A DNA stretch of 64,000 nucleotides from Garcia nutans. Its lineage: Eukaryota; Streptophyta; Magnoliopsida; Malpighiales; Euphorbiaceae. Position numbers and translations under genes: made by a program. The notes under the pieces are model-generated. The model saw only the letters and a program-made list of their open reading frames with translations, was not told where the DNA came from and searched no databases. Positions 36,220 through 47,733 of the stretch are shown piece after piece (positions within the stretch are counted from its first letter, which is position 1; the number at the start of each line of letters is the position of its first letter). The DNA lies in contig CANTUV010000007.1 of the NCBI GenBank assembly GCA_947685225.1, forward strand, positions 12,482,501 to 12,546,500. The letters run 5' to 3'.

Positions 36220-37230
36220 ATGCCAAAGGATAGAAGAGATCGTTCCCTGTCTTTTGATAGGTGCAAGGCATCTCCATACCCATGCAGCTCCAGTCGTAGC
36301 AGGCGTTCATCACCTAAAATCCCTCCAGAAACTGTGGAAAACTTAAAGGAATGGGAAGAGGCCAGGTGCCCTGTATGCATGGAACATCCTCACAATGCTG
36401 TTTTACTCATTTGTTCCTCCCATGACAAAGGCTGCCGTCCTTACATGTGTGATACAAGTTATCGCCACTCGAATTGTCTTGATCAGTTCTGCAAGTCTTT
36501 TTCTGAGACCCCATTGACAACAACACGTCCAGAAGAAGATAGGGTCACAATCACTAACTCATCCACTGTCGTGAGCTCAGAAGAGACTGTTATAGGGGAA
36601 CAAATTGAGGAAGGCCCCTTGTCTGATGGAGCCATGTCTTGTGAGAAAAAAGTCCAACCAACATTGTTGTGCCCCCTCTGCCGGGGTCAGATAAAAGAGT
36701 GGACTGTCACGGAACCTGCTCGCCATTTTATGAATGCAAAACCACGAAGCTGTGCCTGTGAAACTTGTGAGTTTACAGGTACCTATTCAGATCTCAGGAA
36801 ACATGCAAGACTTGAGCACCCCCTTGTTCGACCGTCACAGGCTGACCCAGAGCGCCAACGTAATTGGAGGATGCTGGAGCGCCAAAGAGATCTTGGGGAT
36901 TTGATTAGCACACTTCATTCTTCATTTGGAGAAGAGAGGGGCGATGACAACATTTTACCAATTGATGATGGTGGTTGGCTTACTGTATTTTTTCTTATAA
37001 GAGTGTTCCGACCTGGGTCAAGTCCAAGGAGTAGCAGTTGGTCAGGTACATCAAGAGCGAGAGGGCAGTTGAGTTTCAGAAGGAGATCTACCAGACTTTG
37101 GGGAGAGACTCATGATGGGGAAACAGGATCTTCATCCAGAGATGAGGACAATGACTCTTCAGATGGTGGGTCAGGTCCCTGGAGACGAAGTGATAGCATT
37201 CGACGACAGACGACACCTGACAATTTGTGA
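36220..37230 (+). CDS. DUF1644 family zinc-binding protein
   Basis: This is an intronless 336-residue coding region. I choose the ATG at 36220 because it begins MPKDRRDRSLSF, the usual start of plant DUF1644 proteins; the frame is open upstream to 36163 but that part is leader. A first Cys-rich cluster spans residues 50-91 (CPVC at 50-53; further Cys at 65, 72, 77, 86 and 91). A second begins with CPLC at 151-154 and ends in a C2H2-like unit (Cys180, Cys183, His195, His200). The C-terminal third is rich in Ser, Arg and Asp. Family members are described as stress-responsive and probably nuclear; no biochemical reaction is established. A pyrimidine-rich leader exon lies at about 35150-35352, with donor GGTAAA at 35353 and an acceptor most likely TTTCTTAG at 36158, giving a 0.8-kb leader intron. 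No damage is visible. Confidence 0.9.
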   Translation: MPKDRRDRSLSFDRCKASPYPCSSSRSRRSSPKIPPETVENLKEWEEARCPVCMEHPHNAVLLICSSHDKGCRPYMCDTSYRHSNCLDQFCKSFSETPLTTTRPEEDRVTITNSSTVVSSEETVIGEQIEEGPLSDGAMSCEKKVQPTLLCPLCRGQIKEWTVTEPARHFMNAKPRSCACETCEFTGTYSDLRKHARLEHPLVRPSQADPERQRNWRMLERQRDLGDLISTLHSSFGEERGDDNILPIDDGGWLTVFFLIRVFRPGSSPRSSSWSGTSRARGQLSFRRRSTRLWGETHDGETGSSSRDEDNDSSDGGSGPWRRSDSIRRQTTPDNL

Positions 37231-39300
37231 TGGCAGAACTTCATTCTGTTGGTTTGATTATGTCATCAAAATGCTCCAACTGTAAGTCTTTTCTTTAGGA
37301 CTCTATATTGTTGGATTGAAATGCCTGATGGAAAAAGGATGTAGTTGACCCAACTTCTTCTGATTTGTGTTTCAGGTATAACATAAGGGATAGGGGTTCT
37401 CTGGTTGAGCAGTGGATCCTGTTCTACGGAGTGTGGAACAGTTTTTACTTTTAGTTGCTTGAATGTTTATCACAAGGGTGAGCAAATTGTAATTTGGAAA
37501 AGCAAATTTTAATCAAGTAATTTAAATTGACCAGTTGGCATCTGGTTCTTTTGCTTTGCATTTGATGCTCTGCAGTCATCTCAAATATTTTCACTTTGAA
37601 TAATTTAGGTGGTTATTCTTGGAAGGCTGTTGCTTCCAATCATCTGGCTGACGACAGCCCATCATTTTATGTTCTTTTGACGACTTTCTTTCCCATTGAC
37701 CTCTCCCTCCCTCCTAGACCCGTTTATTAATTATTAGGTATTGGTAGTTCTCGCACTAGAAAAGACTCTGGGATTATTTTGAGGTTGTTTCTGCTACACA
37801 CTTGAATTGAAGTCGCATCACAATATGCATTTTTCACACATGATGAAGTCTACTTGGTATGAAACTGTTGGAGGGACAATGTCGTTCATTTTCTGCTCAA
37901 ACAATGGTTTGTTTCTCGCTATCTGAGCGAGTAGATGGTGGTTTGAATTTGGGTTCAATCGGTGTGTGGAGATGATTGAAATGTTTGAAATTGATATGAG
38001 ATGCCTCTTAACATTGTTATTGAATCATGATTGAAAAACAAGAAGAAAAGGAAGAAGAGAAATTCAGTTATTCTTTTTTTATGGTTCAATCTGGTCAAGT
38101 CTTTTTTATGTTATAGGCACTGAATTCAGTTATGAGAAAAAGGTTTCTATATATAAAAGGCATCATTTGAATACAGTGTATATGCAAAGTTTTTTCAAGG
38201 GCCAACTCATACCTAACTCAAATATCAATTAGAAAATATTATTGAAGATTGCTTTACATAGATGCAGAAATAAAGTTTTTTCGATGATCAATGCGTTTAA
38301 ATATTGGCTCTTCCCAAATGATAAATGAAGCGTAATTCAGAAATATAAATTATAATGTATTTTATAATTTTTTTCCCATTTCAGCTTTCTAAATTTCTCA
38401 GTTAATGGTGGGATTGAGGAACTCTCTGTTTTTTATTCCTCCTGTAGCATTTGAGAAATCCATTCCATTTTTCATTTAACTTCTTTTCTGTAATATATAT
38501 GCTCTCTGGAAATTCTCTAATTTTGGTTTTCATATTATGGTAAAGCTTTTTCCTTATTTTTCTCTGCGCCAAAACTGTGTAATATTTAAAAAAAAAATTA
38601 ATCAACAATACTTCCAAGTCTAATATTCTTAAAAAACTAAATTTTAGTATTATAAAAATTTTCACCAGTGTCAAATAATTTTTTAAACAATTACGTGTAT
38701 TATATTTATTTTGAGTATCAATTTAAAATATGTATTAATTATTATATTTAATTTTTTTTATTATTTTTGAGTTAGTTCATATATAATAAATATAATACAT
38801 ATTTGTTATATTAATATTTAAATTTTAACGAATAATAATATGCATACTTTAATATTTTAGAAAATATAAATTAAATAAAAATATTAAAAATTCACATTAA
38901 TAATAATAAAATATTAAAATTGAACTCATATTTGCTTTAAAATTTATTCGAAATGCTATTATATATTTTTTAATTTAAAAATAAAGTGATATTACTGTCC
39001 GTGCTTAAGTCTTATAAGCAAAGGTAGTGGGTCTTGTACTTGAATGAAAGGTTATGTTAATGCGCAGATGGTTCATAAGCGAGGATTATTGCACTAAAAA
39101 TAAAGTAGCATTAATTAACATTATTAATTTTTTTTAATTGTGTTTTGTCTTAAAAAAATATATTTGGGTCCAAAGAAGTAACATGAATTTAATGAATGAT
39201 TGGCTAATATAAGGCGGGATATAGACCTTTTCTATATTTTGCTTGTAAAAATTAATCTTAAAAAAAAATTCAAAAATTGCTCCTTTTCTTTACTTTTTCC
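37231..39300. other. 3' region of the DUF1644 gene and AT-rich spacer
   Basis: A possible 3'-leader intron follows the stop, between AACTGTAAGTC (37282) and TTTGTGTTTCAG (37376). No other gene was recognised. Sequence after about 38580 is strongly AT-rich. Confidence 0.4.
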
Positions 39301-39453
39301 ATCTGGCGGGATATAGATCTTTCAGAAACTCAAAAAAATTTTTTTTTCTCTATTCTCTGTATCTAATGGAGTAAAAACTAGAGAAGCAAAATGCATATAT
39401 TTCTGGGCTTTTCTTGAATTCAAAGGAGGTTTTTTTTTTTCTTAGTGGGCTTA

Positions 39454-42400
39454 ATGGGGGCAGGGAATATCTCGATATGGAGCTCTCAAAAAGAGAATTT
39501 GAATACTAGCAGTGAGACCCAGGTGGTTTTGAATATTTACGATCTCACTCCTGTGAACAATTACACCTATTGGTTCGGTTTTGGAATATTCCATTCTGGC
39601 ATTGAAGGTTTGTGGGTATTTTCTTCTGGGTTGTCCTGCGCTTTTTATTTTAATTTTGTTGATCTTTGCCAATTTTGCCTTTTGATGTTGAATCTGAGAG
39701 GAAAAGTTTAATGGGTTTTCATTTGTTTTTGTTTTCAATACCAATTTGCATTTATTTAATTTAATGTATTGGTTCTAGTTATTAAGATTGTTCATTATGC
39801 AGTACCCAATTCAAAACTATTTTATGCTTCTTTTTTTAAAATTAATTGGTTCTTTAATGATTTGAATGATTGATCTCTAGCTAATAGTAATTAATAGCCT
39901 ATACATGTTTATAAACCCACAAAAATGTTTTAATTTCTTTCCGACTTTAGGGCTTGAAAAAGAATACTAACAAAAATTTCGATCGGTTTCCTTGAGCTAA
40001 GACTTGTAGAATGTGCTGGGTAGTGTTACATATTATAATTATTGTTAGTTAGGCTTAAATGACAGGCCGGTAGTTTTAACTTTCCTTTCAGCTCTTGTAA
40101 CTAACTGACAGCTCATCTATCCATGTGATGAGTTTTCATTGGCTCTCTCATTTGTATATATACTCACCATAACTGAATGTACAACTAACTAATGAAATCT
40201 AATGAAAGCAGGAACGATGAAAAAGTTCTTTGCTGTTCATCAACTCTTTCTTCTTTGTTAATTTTTCATTGCTTGCTTGGTCAGTTTTAATTCTCATCAT
40301 GGTATCAGAGCGAGATTAAAGGTTAGATTGATCTCTGCACTGTACCTTTTATTCTTTAATTGTGAATATTCAATCTGAATCACAAGATGATGACACCGGA
40401 AGATCTAGCCAAACTAATTGCTGCAATCAGTTCCAAAAATCATGAAAATGATCCTTACTTTACTAGTAGCTCTGAATCGCCAGGATTTAGTCTGGTTAAT
40501 ACTCCATTGAGAGGCCCTAACTATCTCTCATGGAGCCAATCTGTTGTTGTTGCCTTGAGAGCAAAGAAGAAGCTAGGGTTCATAGATGGAACCATAGCTG
40601 AACCAGATTCTAAATCTGATAACTATGAGAAGTGGTTGACTGCAGACAGTATGGTAGTTTCTTGGTTGATAAATGCAATGTCGAAGGAGATCTTAGATGC
40701 ATTTGTGTTCTGCAAAAGCGCTAAGGCACTTTGGGATGAATTGAAGCAACGTTATGGAGAGTGTAATGGTCCAATGATATATCAAATAGAGAGAGATATT
40801 GCAAGCTACAAGTAAGGATCAGAGTCGGTGACTAACTATTACACAAACTTGAAGAGAAAATGGGATGAACTATTGTGTCTAGCTCCTTTGCCTGTGTGTT
40901 GTAACCAGAAAAATGGAATTATTGAATATGATAACAACAGGAGACTTATGCAGTTCCTCATGGGACTAGGAGATGAGTATGATAATGTGAAAAATCAAGT
41001 GCTTCTGATGAATCCTCTTCCTTCAATTAACAAAGCATATTCAATGGTTCTTAGTGTGGAAAAACAAAGGGAAGTGCATGTGACAGGTACTGAATCTACA
41101 GTATCATCATCAGTAATGTTAGCAAGAAGAGGCAACAATTATAACAACAATTACAACAATGCTGGCAACAACAACAATAACTATAACAACAATTATGGTT
41201 ATGAAAGATCAAGAGGATCCAACAACAACAGGAAAGAGGAAAAGAAGAATCAGTATTGTACAAAATGCAAGATGAATGGTCATACCATAGATAACTGCTT
41301 CACAATTCATGGCTATCCAGACTGGTTTATGGAATTGCAGAAGAAAAGGGGAGCAAACATGAAGAGGCCAGCAAATGTGAACAATGCAACTGTCAATAAA
41401 GCTAAAATGGAGGAGACACCTTTACAGCAGTTCAATCAACACCAGAAGGGAAATGAGATTTTTGACAAAGGCCTCTCTGATTTTATACAGCAGGAACTGC
41501 ATAAATTCATCAAAGGAAAGGCAGCTGTTGCAGATGAAGACAATGATGCCAGGAATGTAAACTTTGCAGGTACATTACTCAATTCAGTCATTTCTGATAT
41601 TGATTTTAATTGCAAAGCTAACTGGATTATAGACTCAGGTGCAACAGATCACATAACACCAAAATTAACATTTTTTGATCATGTTCTCAAACTAAATCCT
41701 CCTAAAACTATTAGACTACCTGATAACTCAACAAGGCTAGTGACACACATTGGAAACATCAAATTAAATGACAGAATTACCTTATACAATGTGCTGTATG
41801 TACCATCTTTTAGCTGCAATCTCATGTCTGTGAGTCTCTTAACCAAATCATGCCACTTATCAGTTCATTCATTCCCTGAATATTGTCTATTCCAGGGTTT
41901 ACAGACTGAGGAACTGTTGGTAGTGGGAAAAGTCCATGAAGACCTTTACTATATAACAAAAGATTCTTTTACCCAACCCTTGAAACAATGTAATACTGTA
42001 AGCAAATGTAGTAATCATAATAAACATCTAGCCATGTTGTGGCATGCTAGATTAGGTCATATTTCTTGTAACAGAATTAAACATGTGAATAGTTTACATG
42101 AATGTGATTATGCTGAATTGCTATGTCCTGTGTGTCCTATAGCCAAACAGTCTAAACTACCTTTTCATACCAGCCAAATTTCTACTACTTGTCCTTTTGA
42201 TTTGATCCATGTGGATGTGTAGGGACCTTACAGTGTTAAATCTGTCACTAATGCCATGTTTATGTTAACAATAGTTGATGATTACAGCAGATTTTGTTGG
42301 ACCTATATGCTTAAAACTAAAGTTCAAGTGCCTTCAGCCTTGAAAACTTTCTACCAGTTCATTCTTACCCAATTCAACCAAAAGATCAAAATTATTAGAT

Positions 42401-45400
42401 CAGATAATGGATCTGAGTTCTTAAACTCAGATTGTCAAACCTTTTTCCAAGAACATGGCATATTACATCAGAAAACATGTGTGTATACTCCCCAACAGAA
42501 TGGGGTGGTTGAAAGGAAACACAGGACCCTCCTAAATATAGCAAGAGCTTTACTTTATCAGTCCAAATTACCACCCAAATTTTGGTCAGAAATCCTGCTG
42601 ACATCCACACACATCTCAAATAGAATACCCTCAGAAAACCTGAAATGGCAAACACCATATGAGAGACTGCATAACAAACCTCCTGACTACAGTTATTTTA
42701 AAACTGTTGGTTGCCTATGTTACTCCACAAATCCTCTACCACATAAACTCAAATTTGACCCTAGAGCTGTACCATTTGTATTCTTGGGGTATTCACAACA
42801 ACATAAAGGCTATAAACTATATAGCTTAACTTCCAAAACCTTGTTTCATTCTAGAGATGTTGTATTCTTTGAATCAGTATTTCCATTTCATTATAAAACT
42901 CCTGAAACTGTTACCACATTCACCTTACCAAATTGTATTTCAGACACATCCATACCTGCATCATCTTTTCCTCAAACATCAAACACTTTTTCACCTCCAC
43001 CAATTCCCACAAATGAAAATGAACAACCAGATATCCCAATATCTGAACCAGCTATGGGTGACATTGTTGAGCAGCATGATATAGATATAAATATTGCAGT
43101 TGACACTGCAATAGACTCACAACATGATATTGCTTAAATAACTCAAAATTTCATACCCTGTCCTCAACAACCTGTTACAACAAGAAAAGCACTAGAATTA
43201 AAACTACACCTTTATGGCTAAAAGATTTTGTCACTAGCAAAGATTTGACAACCAATCCCACAGTCCATTTTTCTTCCTCCCATTTAAAATTTGTTGCACA
43301 TGTAACTAAAATCAAGGAGCCTTGCAATTATCATCAAGCCAAAAATGACAAAAATTGGGTTGATGTTATGTGCAAAGAGCTGACTGCTCTTGAACAAAAT
43401 AATACCTGGATATTAACTGATTTACCTCCTAATGTGAAACCTGTGGGATGTAAGTGGATTTACAGGATAAAGTATCATGCAGATGGCAGCATAGACAGAT
43501 ACAAGGCTAGATTGGTAGCCAAGGGGTACAATCAGTTGCTGGGTCTGGATTATAATCACACATTTTCTCCTGTTGCTAAGTTAGTGACTGTGAGAGTATT
43601 TTTGACTGTTGCAGCAGCTTATACATGGCCTGTCCATCAGTTGGACATTAATAATGCTTACTTACATGGTAGCATAGATGAAACAATCTATATGCAGGTT
43701 CCACCAGGATATGATAAAGCTAAAGCTGGACAAGTATGTAAATTGCAGAGGTCTCTATATGGATTAAAACAGGCTGGTAGGCAATGGAACAAAGAATTAT
43801 CTGCTAGTCTCATCTCTCAAGGGTTTAAACAGTCTTGTTATGATCATTGTTTGTTCACAAAAGGTCAAGGACAACAATTCATAGCAATTCTGGTCTATGT
43901 GGATGATTGTATAATTACAAGCCCTTCTGAGAATTTAATTGCTGATCTAAAGTCTTATCTTCATCAGAAATTCACTATAAAAGATCTTGGCAATGTCAAA
44001 TACTTTCTAGGCATTGAAATTGCTAGATCCAAATCAGGCATGCTTTTGACTCAACATAAATTCATCACAGATATCATAAAGGACACAGGATTGCAGGATG
44101 CCAAACCAGCACCTAGTCCTTATATTCAAGGTGTCAAATTGACAGCAACTATGGATGTCCCACTCACTAATCCTGAAGTCTATAGAAGGTTGGTTGGAAG
44201 GTTGTTGTATTTGTCACTCACAAGACCTGACATCAGTTATGCAGTGCAACAGCTTAGTCAATTCATGCAGCAGCCATCTCAACAACACCTCAAAGCAGCC
44301 CTTAATGTAGTCAAGTATTTAAAAGGCACAAGTTACAAGGGATTGTTCTTACCTGCAGAAAATGACTTGAGACTTAGAGCTTTTTCTGACGCAGATTGGG
44401 CATCATGTGCAGACACAAGAAAATCCACCACAGGCTACTGCATCTTTCTAGGAACTTCTCTTGTTTCCTGGAAATCAAAGAAACAGTCTACTATTAGTAG
44501 ATCATCAGCAGAATCTGAGTATAGGGCAATGGCTACAATAGTGTGTGAAATTCAGTGGCTCAATTCTTTATTGTCAGATTTTCATATTGCAGTTCCTAGA
44601 CCTATACCTCTACACTGTGATAACAAGGCAGTCATACATATAGCAGCAAATCCAGTTTTCCATGAAAGGACTAAACACATTGACATTGATTGTCATGTGG
44701 TTAGAAATCAACTCACAATTGGTTTAATTTGCACTCCTCATCTTCCTTCATCCCTCCAACTTGCTGATTTGTTCACAAAGCCTCTTTCTTCTTCCATGTT
44801 TCTGTCATTTGTATCCAAGCTTGGATTGGTGGATTTCTCACCCACTCCAGCTTGAGGGGGGGATGTTACATATTATAATTATTGTTAGTTAGGCTTAAAT
44901 GACAGGCTGGTAGCTTTAACTTTCCTTTCAGCTCTTGTAACTAGCTGACAGCTCATCTATCCGTGTGATGAGTTTTCATTGGCTCTCTCATTTGTATATA
45001 TACTCACCATAACTGAATGTACAGCTAACTAATGAAATCTAATGAAAGCAGGAACGATGAAAAAGTTCTTTGCTGTTCATCAACTCTTTCTTCTCTGTTA
45101 ATTTTCCATTGCTTGCTTGGTCAGTTTTAATTCTCATCAGGTAGTTATGTTTTAGCAACATTTCTTTTGATTTGACTGGGTTTTATTTGTCCATTATGAT
45201 GATATGTTGTTGATATGCTCATTCTAGACTGATATTTCTCGTTTTACCTCTTTTCTTATGTAGATGTTCTGATGTGTGAGTTTCATTCTTTGTTATGAAG
45301 GGTCGTCCAACAGTATGAAATTCTTGTTTTTGAGATGTTCTGAAATCTTTATAGTTTCTTATTATAAGTTGAGAGGAAAGACATGAATTTGACATTTGAA

Positions 45401-46826
45401 TATCTACGTCTATAGCCATTCTTTTATCATATACTAAGCAAGAACTACTTCTTGATGCATATGAACAGTCCACGGTAAGGAGTATGGATTTGGAGCCCAT
45501 GACTTCCCAGTCAGTGGTGTTTTTGAAGTGGAGCCAAGGAGCTGCCCAGGTTTCGTTTATAGAAATTCCATTCCACTTGGCCGCATAAATATACCTCCTT
45601 CCGAATTTCGGACATTTGTAGAAACTGTGGCTTCTGAGTATCATGGAGACACCTATCACCTTATCTCTAAAAATTGCAACCATTTTACAAATGACATTGC
45701 TCGCAGATTGGTAGGGAAGCAGATACCAGGGTGGGTAAATCGTCTTGCCCGGCTAGGTATGAAGCATTCTTCCATGTGGTTTTTCCTTGAATTCTTCTTT
45801 TTTCATTCATACATTCAATACATTTTCTTGATTTTCTGCCACAATGGATGTATGAACAACTTTGATCAACGTCATTGAGTTTTATGATTAATGTAGGTTG
45901 TATGTTTTTACATCATTTGAGGGTGTCTATACAGAACTGCTCAAAATATATTGCAATTATTTGTTATCAAGGAATTTGATCTCTCTTAACATTGAGCATC
46001 ATTATTTTAATTGATATAACTTCTCTAGTGTTACTTTCTTGTTCATTATTAGGGATGGATCAATTTTATAGTTTGTATAAATAAACTTGGAATTGCAAAA
46101 GATGGTATTTACTTTTTTAATTATTTTAGTAATGGTAGAGGCCAATAAGTAATGCAATAGTAAAATCTTGGTCTTGCAATCGTAAGAGTACTGGTTTGAT
46201 TAATTGCATGCACAAACATTGATCAGCGGGGCTATCTCAAAAAGTGCCCTCCTAATACTTCAGTTTTGGTTGTATCATGATTGGATGATGACCTCTTTAT
46301 CACATTGATAGGAGGATTTGATGCTTCAATAGTTTTCTGACTTCCAAATTCCAAGTTTATGGCTTGGTTTATTCAACAGCCAAAATGAATATAGAAAAAA
46401 AGAAGTCTTGTTCCTTTGCATTATTTTGCCCATATCTGGTAGTTTTCGTAGCACCATGGATGAATCAAATTAATGGTGCATGACTGGTCCAAATTTCAGG
46501 TGCTCTGTGCAGTTGTCTGCTTCCTGAAAGCCTTCAAGTAACTACTGTTAAACAGCTGCCTGAATATCATGAGTGCGTGGGTGGGTGTTCCTTTCTTGAA
46601 CATTTTCTCGTCGTAGACTTCAATTAATATCTCAAATATCGAAAATGTTTGATTCTATCCTATAGTTGACATTACTGACATTTTTGTTTTTTCCTTTTTG
46701 GGTGACTCGTTAAATCTGGAAGAAGATGGAAGTGAATCCTTGACAACCACTACCCTCCGTGAGTCAACAGAGATCGATGATGCAGACCAAGAGAAGCACT
46801 TGCTTTCTCCAAATGCTGCTGGGTGA
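39454..46826 (+). CDS. DeSI-like (PPPDE) thiol isopeptidase, four exons
   Basis: PPPDE/DeSI proteins are small papain-like isopeptidases that remove SUMO or ubiquitin, using one Cys and one His. Exon 1 (39454-39607) starts MGAGNISIW and carries VVLNIYDLTP and the catalytic His47 in GIFHSGIE. Exon 2 (45469-45756) carries HGKEYGFGAHD, FEVEPRSCPGF and the catalytic Cys121 in LISKNCNHF. Exon 3 (46500-46580) encodes ALCSCLLPESLQVTTV. Exon 4 starts at 46666 or possibly 46726, both in frame, and ends at TGA 46824-46826, giving about 227 or 207 residues. All splice phases join correctly, so the protein looks intact. Intron 1 is 5861 nt because it holds a complete Ty1-copia element; without it the intron would be 740 nt. 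The frame stays open for ten more codons after the stop. A T-tract ending CTTAG just before the ATG may be a leader-intron acceptor. Confidence 0.88.
40024..40299 (+). repeat. 5' LTR of the copia element
   Basis: 276 bp with TG...CA ends. It contains TTTGTATATATACTC, a plausible TATA region, near 40151. Confidence 0.95.
40300..40311 (+). promoter_or_regulatory. Primer-binding site of the copia element
   Basis: TGGTATCAGAGC directly abuts the left LTR. It is the standard copia site complementary to the 3' end of initiator methionine tRNA. Confidence 0.92.
40387..44855 (+). pseudogene. Copia gag-pol polyprotein, disabled by three stops and one frameshift
   Basis: Domains run in copia order. 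The gag part has PLRGPNYLSWSQSVV near its start and one zinc knuckle, CTKCKMNGHTIDNC, near 41260. The protease has WIIDSGATDH near 41625. The pre-integrase segment has LWHARLGH and CPVCPIAKQSKLPF. The integrase has the acidic residues in HVDV, IRSDNGSEF and NGVVERKHR. The reverse transcriptase has ARLVAKGYNQ, QLDINNAYLHG and the catalytic YVDD near 43900. RNase H has FSDADWASC, SAESEYRA and LHCDNKAVIH. Breaks are TAA at 40813, TAG at 42220 (where the family has Trp before GPY), TAA at 43135, and loss of one A in an A-run near 43186-43189 that shifts the frame by one. The gag, integrase and reverse transcriptase motifs are otherwise intact. Confidence 0.95.
44852..44863 (+). promoter_or_regulatory. 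Polypurine tract of the copia element
   Basis: TTGAGGGGGGGA directly precedes the right LTR and overlaps the TGA stop of the polyprotein. This is the usual plus-strand primer position. Confidence 0.9.
44864..45139 (+). repeat. 3' LTR of the copia element
   Basis: 276 bp, the same length as the left LTR. The seven differences are all transitions and there are no indels. Confidence 0.95.
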
Positions 46827-47733
46827 GATGTGGCTTTTGTAAAAGAGGCACACAAGTGAAGCTAAGGTGCCTTTACATGAGATGGTAAAAAAGATACATT
46901 GAACCAAAATTGTGATAATCTTGTCAGAGTGTTCATGGCTTGGAAATCGAGATCTTGAAGGATGTAAACTTGCTTCTCAATGTTGGAAGGCTGAAAGTTG
47001 CAGCATAATTTGATTGCGTATGCATCTGTTCATTTAATCATTGGAATCTGATTCAAAATTCTTGTACATTAACTTATTTCTGTGATTTATTCTCCCGTTC
47101 TTAGTTTTTATTTTCTCCAATTTGTTTGTTTCAATTTGCTGTGACTGGGGCATCGGATTTACAATGTGGCCTCTGTGGTTGATGAATTGCACTAAACTCT
47201 GTATGAGCATTTAGAAATTACAATTTGAATTGACATCTTGAATGGTTAAGCATGCCAAGTAGTGGCTTATTCCGAAGAAATGGCTTTGCAGGAACCAAAC
47301 TTGGTTGAAAATATTGTTTGCTAGGATGAGACTCGTTAAACAATTTTGCTTTGGTACGAACATCAAGATAGTTATTCATATTTCTTGCTTAGACAAGTAA
47401 TCTTCTGTTTTTGTTTTTGTTATGGGCCAAAAGTTAAAGCAATTATTGTTACATCATTGTACTTTCGATATTCCAAACAGTTGGTTAACATGTAATGACC
47501 CAAAATGATATACAATCCCATGGTTCAGAAATGATGCTCAACTCAGTTTCAAGTACACGCATAAGAACATATTACTGAGAGACAAAATGCAACTCTCATG
47601 CGCAACACAGCCAGAAACCCTTTGGGCTACCTTAAACTTTGTTTCTTACAAGTTAAAATTGCAAATAATTTCACTTCCATCTATTCCACCCTTCTCCAAG
47701 CTGTTGCTCTTAATCTTTGCACACCGCATCGCA
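46827..47733. other. Convergent 3' regions of the DeSI and thioesterase genes
   Basis: No gene recognised. The DeSI coding region ends on the left and the thioesterase coding region ends on the right, in opposite orientations. The first 33 bases after the DeSI stop remain in an open frame. Confidence 0.6.

Larger units (their letters stand above)
40024..45139 (+). mobile_element. Ty1-copia LTR retrotransposon, 5116 bp, full length
   Basis: Two 276-bp LTRs (40024-40299 and 44864-45139) begin TGTTACA and end CTCATCA. A perfect 5-bp target duplication, GGTAG, lies at 40019-40023 and 45140-45144. The primer-binding site TGGTATCAGAGC follows the left LTR directly and the purine tract TTGAGGGGGGGA precedes the right LTR. 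The interior carries one gag-pol frame, broken by three stops and one frameshift. The LTRs differ at 7 of 276 positions, all transitions, which suggests an insertion of moderate age. It lies in sense orientation in intron 1 of the DeSI gene. Confidence 0.97.

Noticed and set aside
42395..42658. Minus-strand open frame within the copia integrase
   Set aside because: It is the antisense shadow of a clearly recognisable integrase segment on the plus strand.
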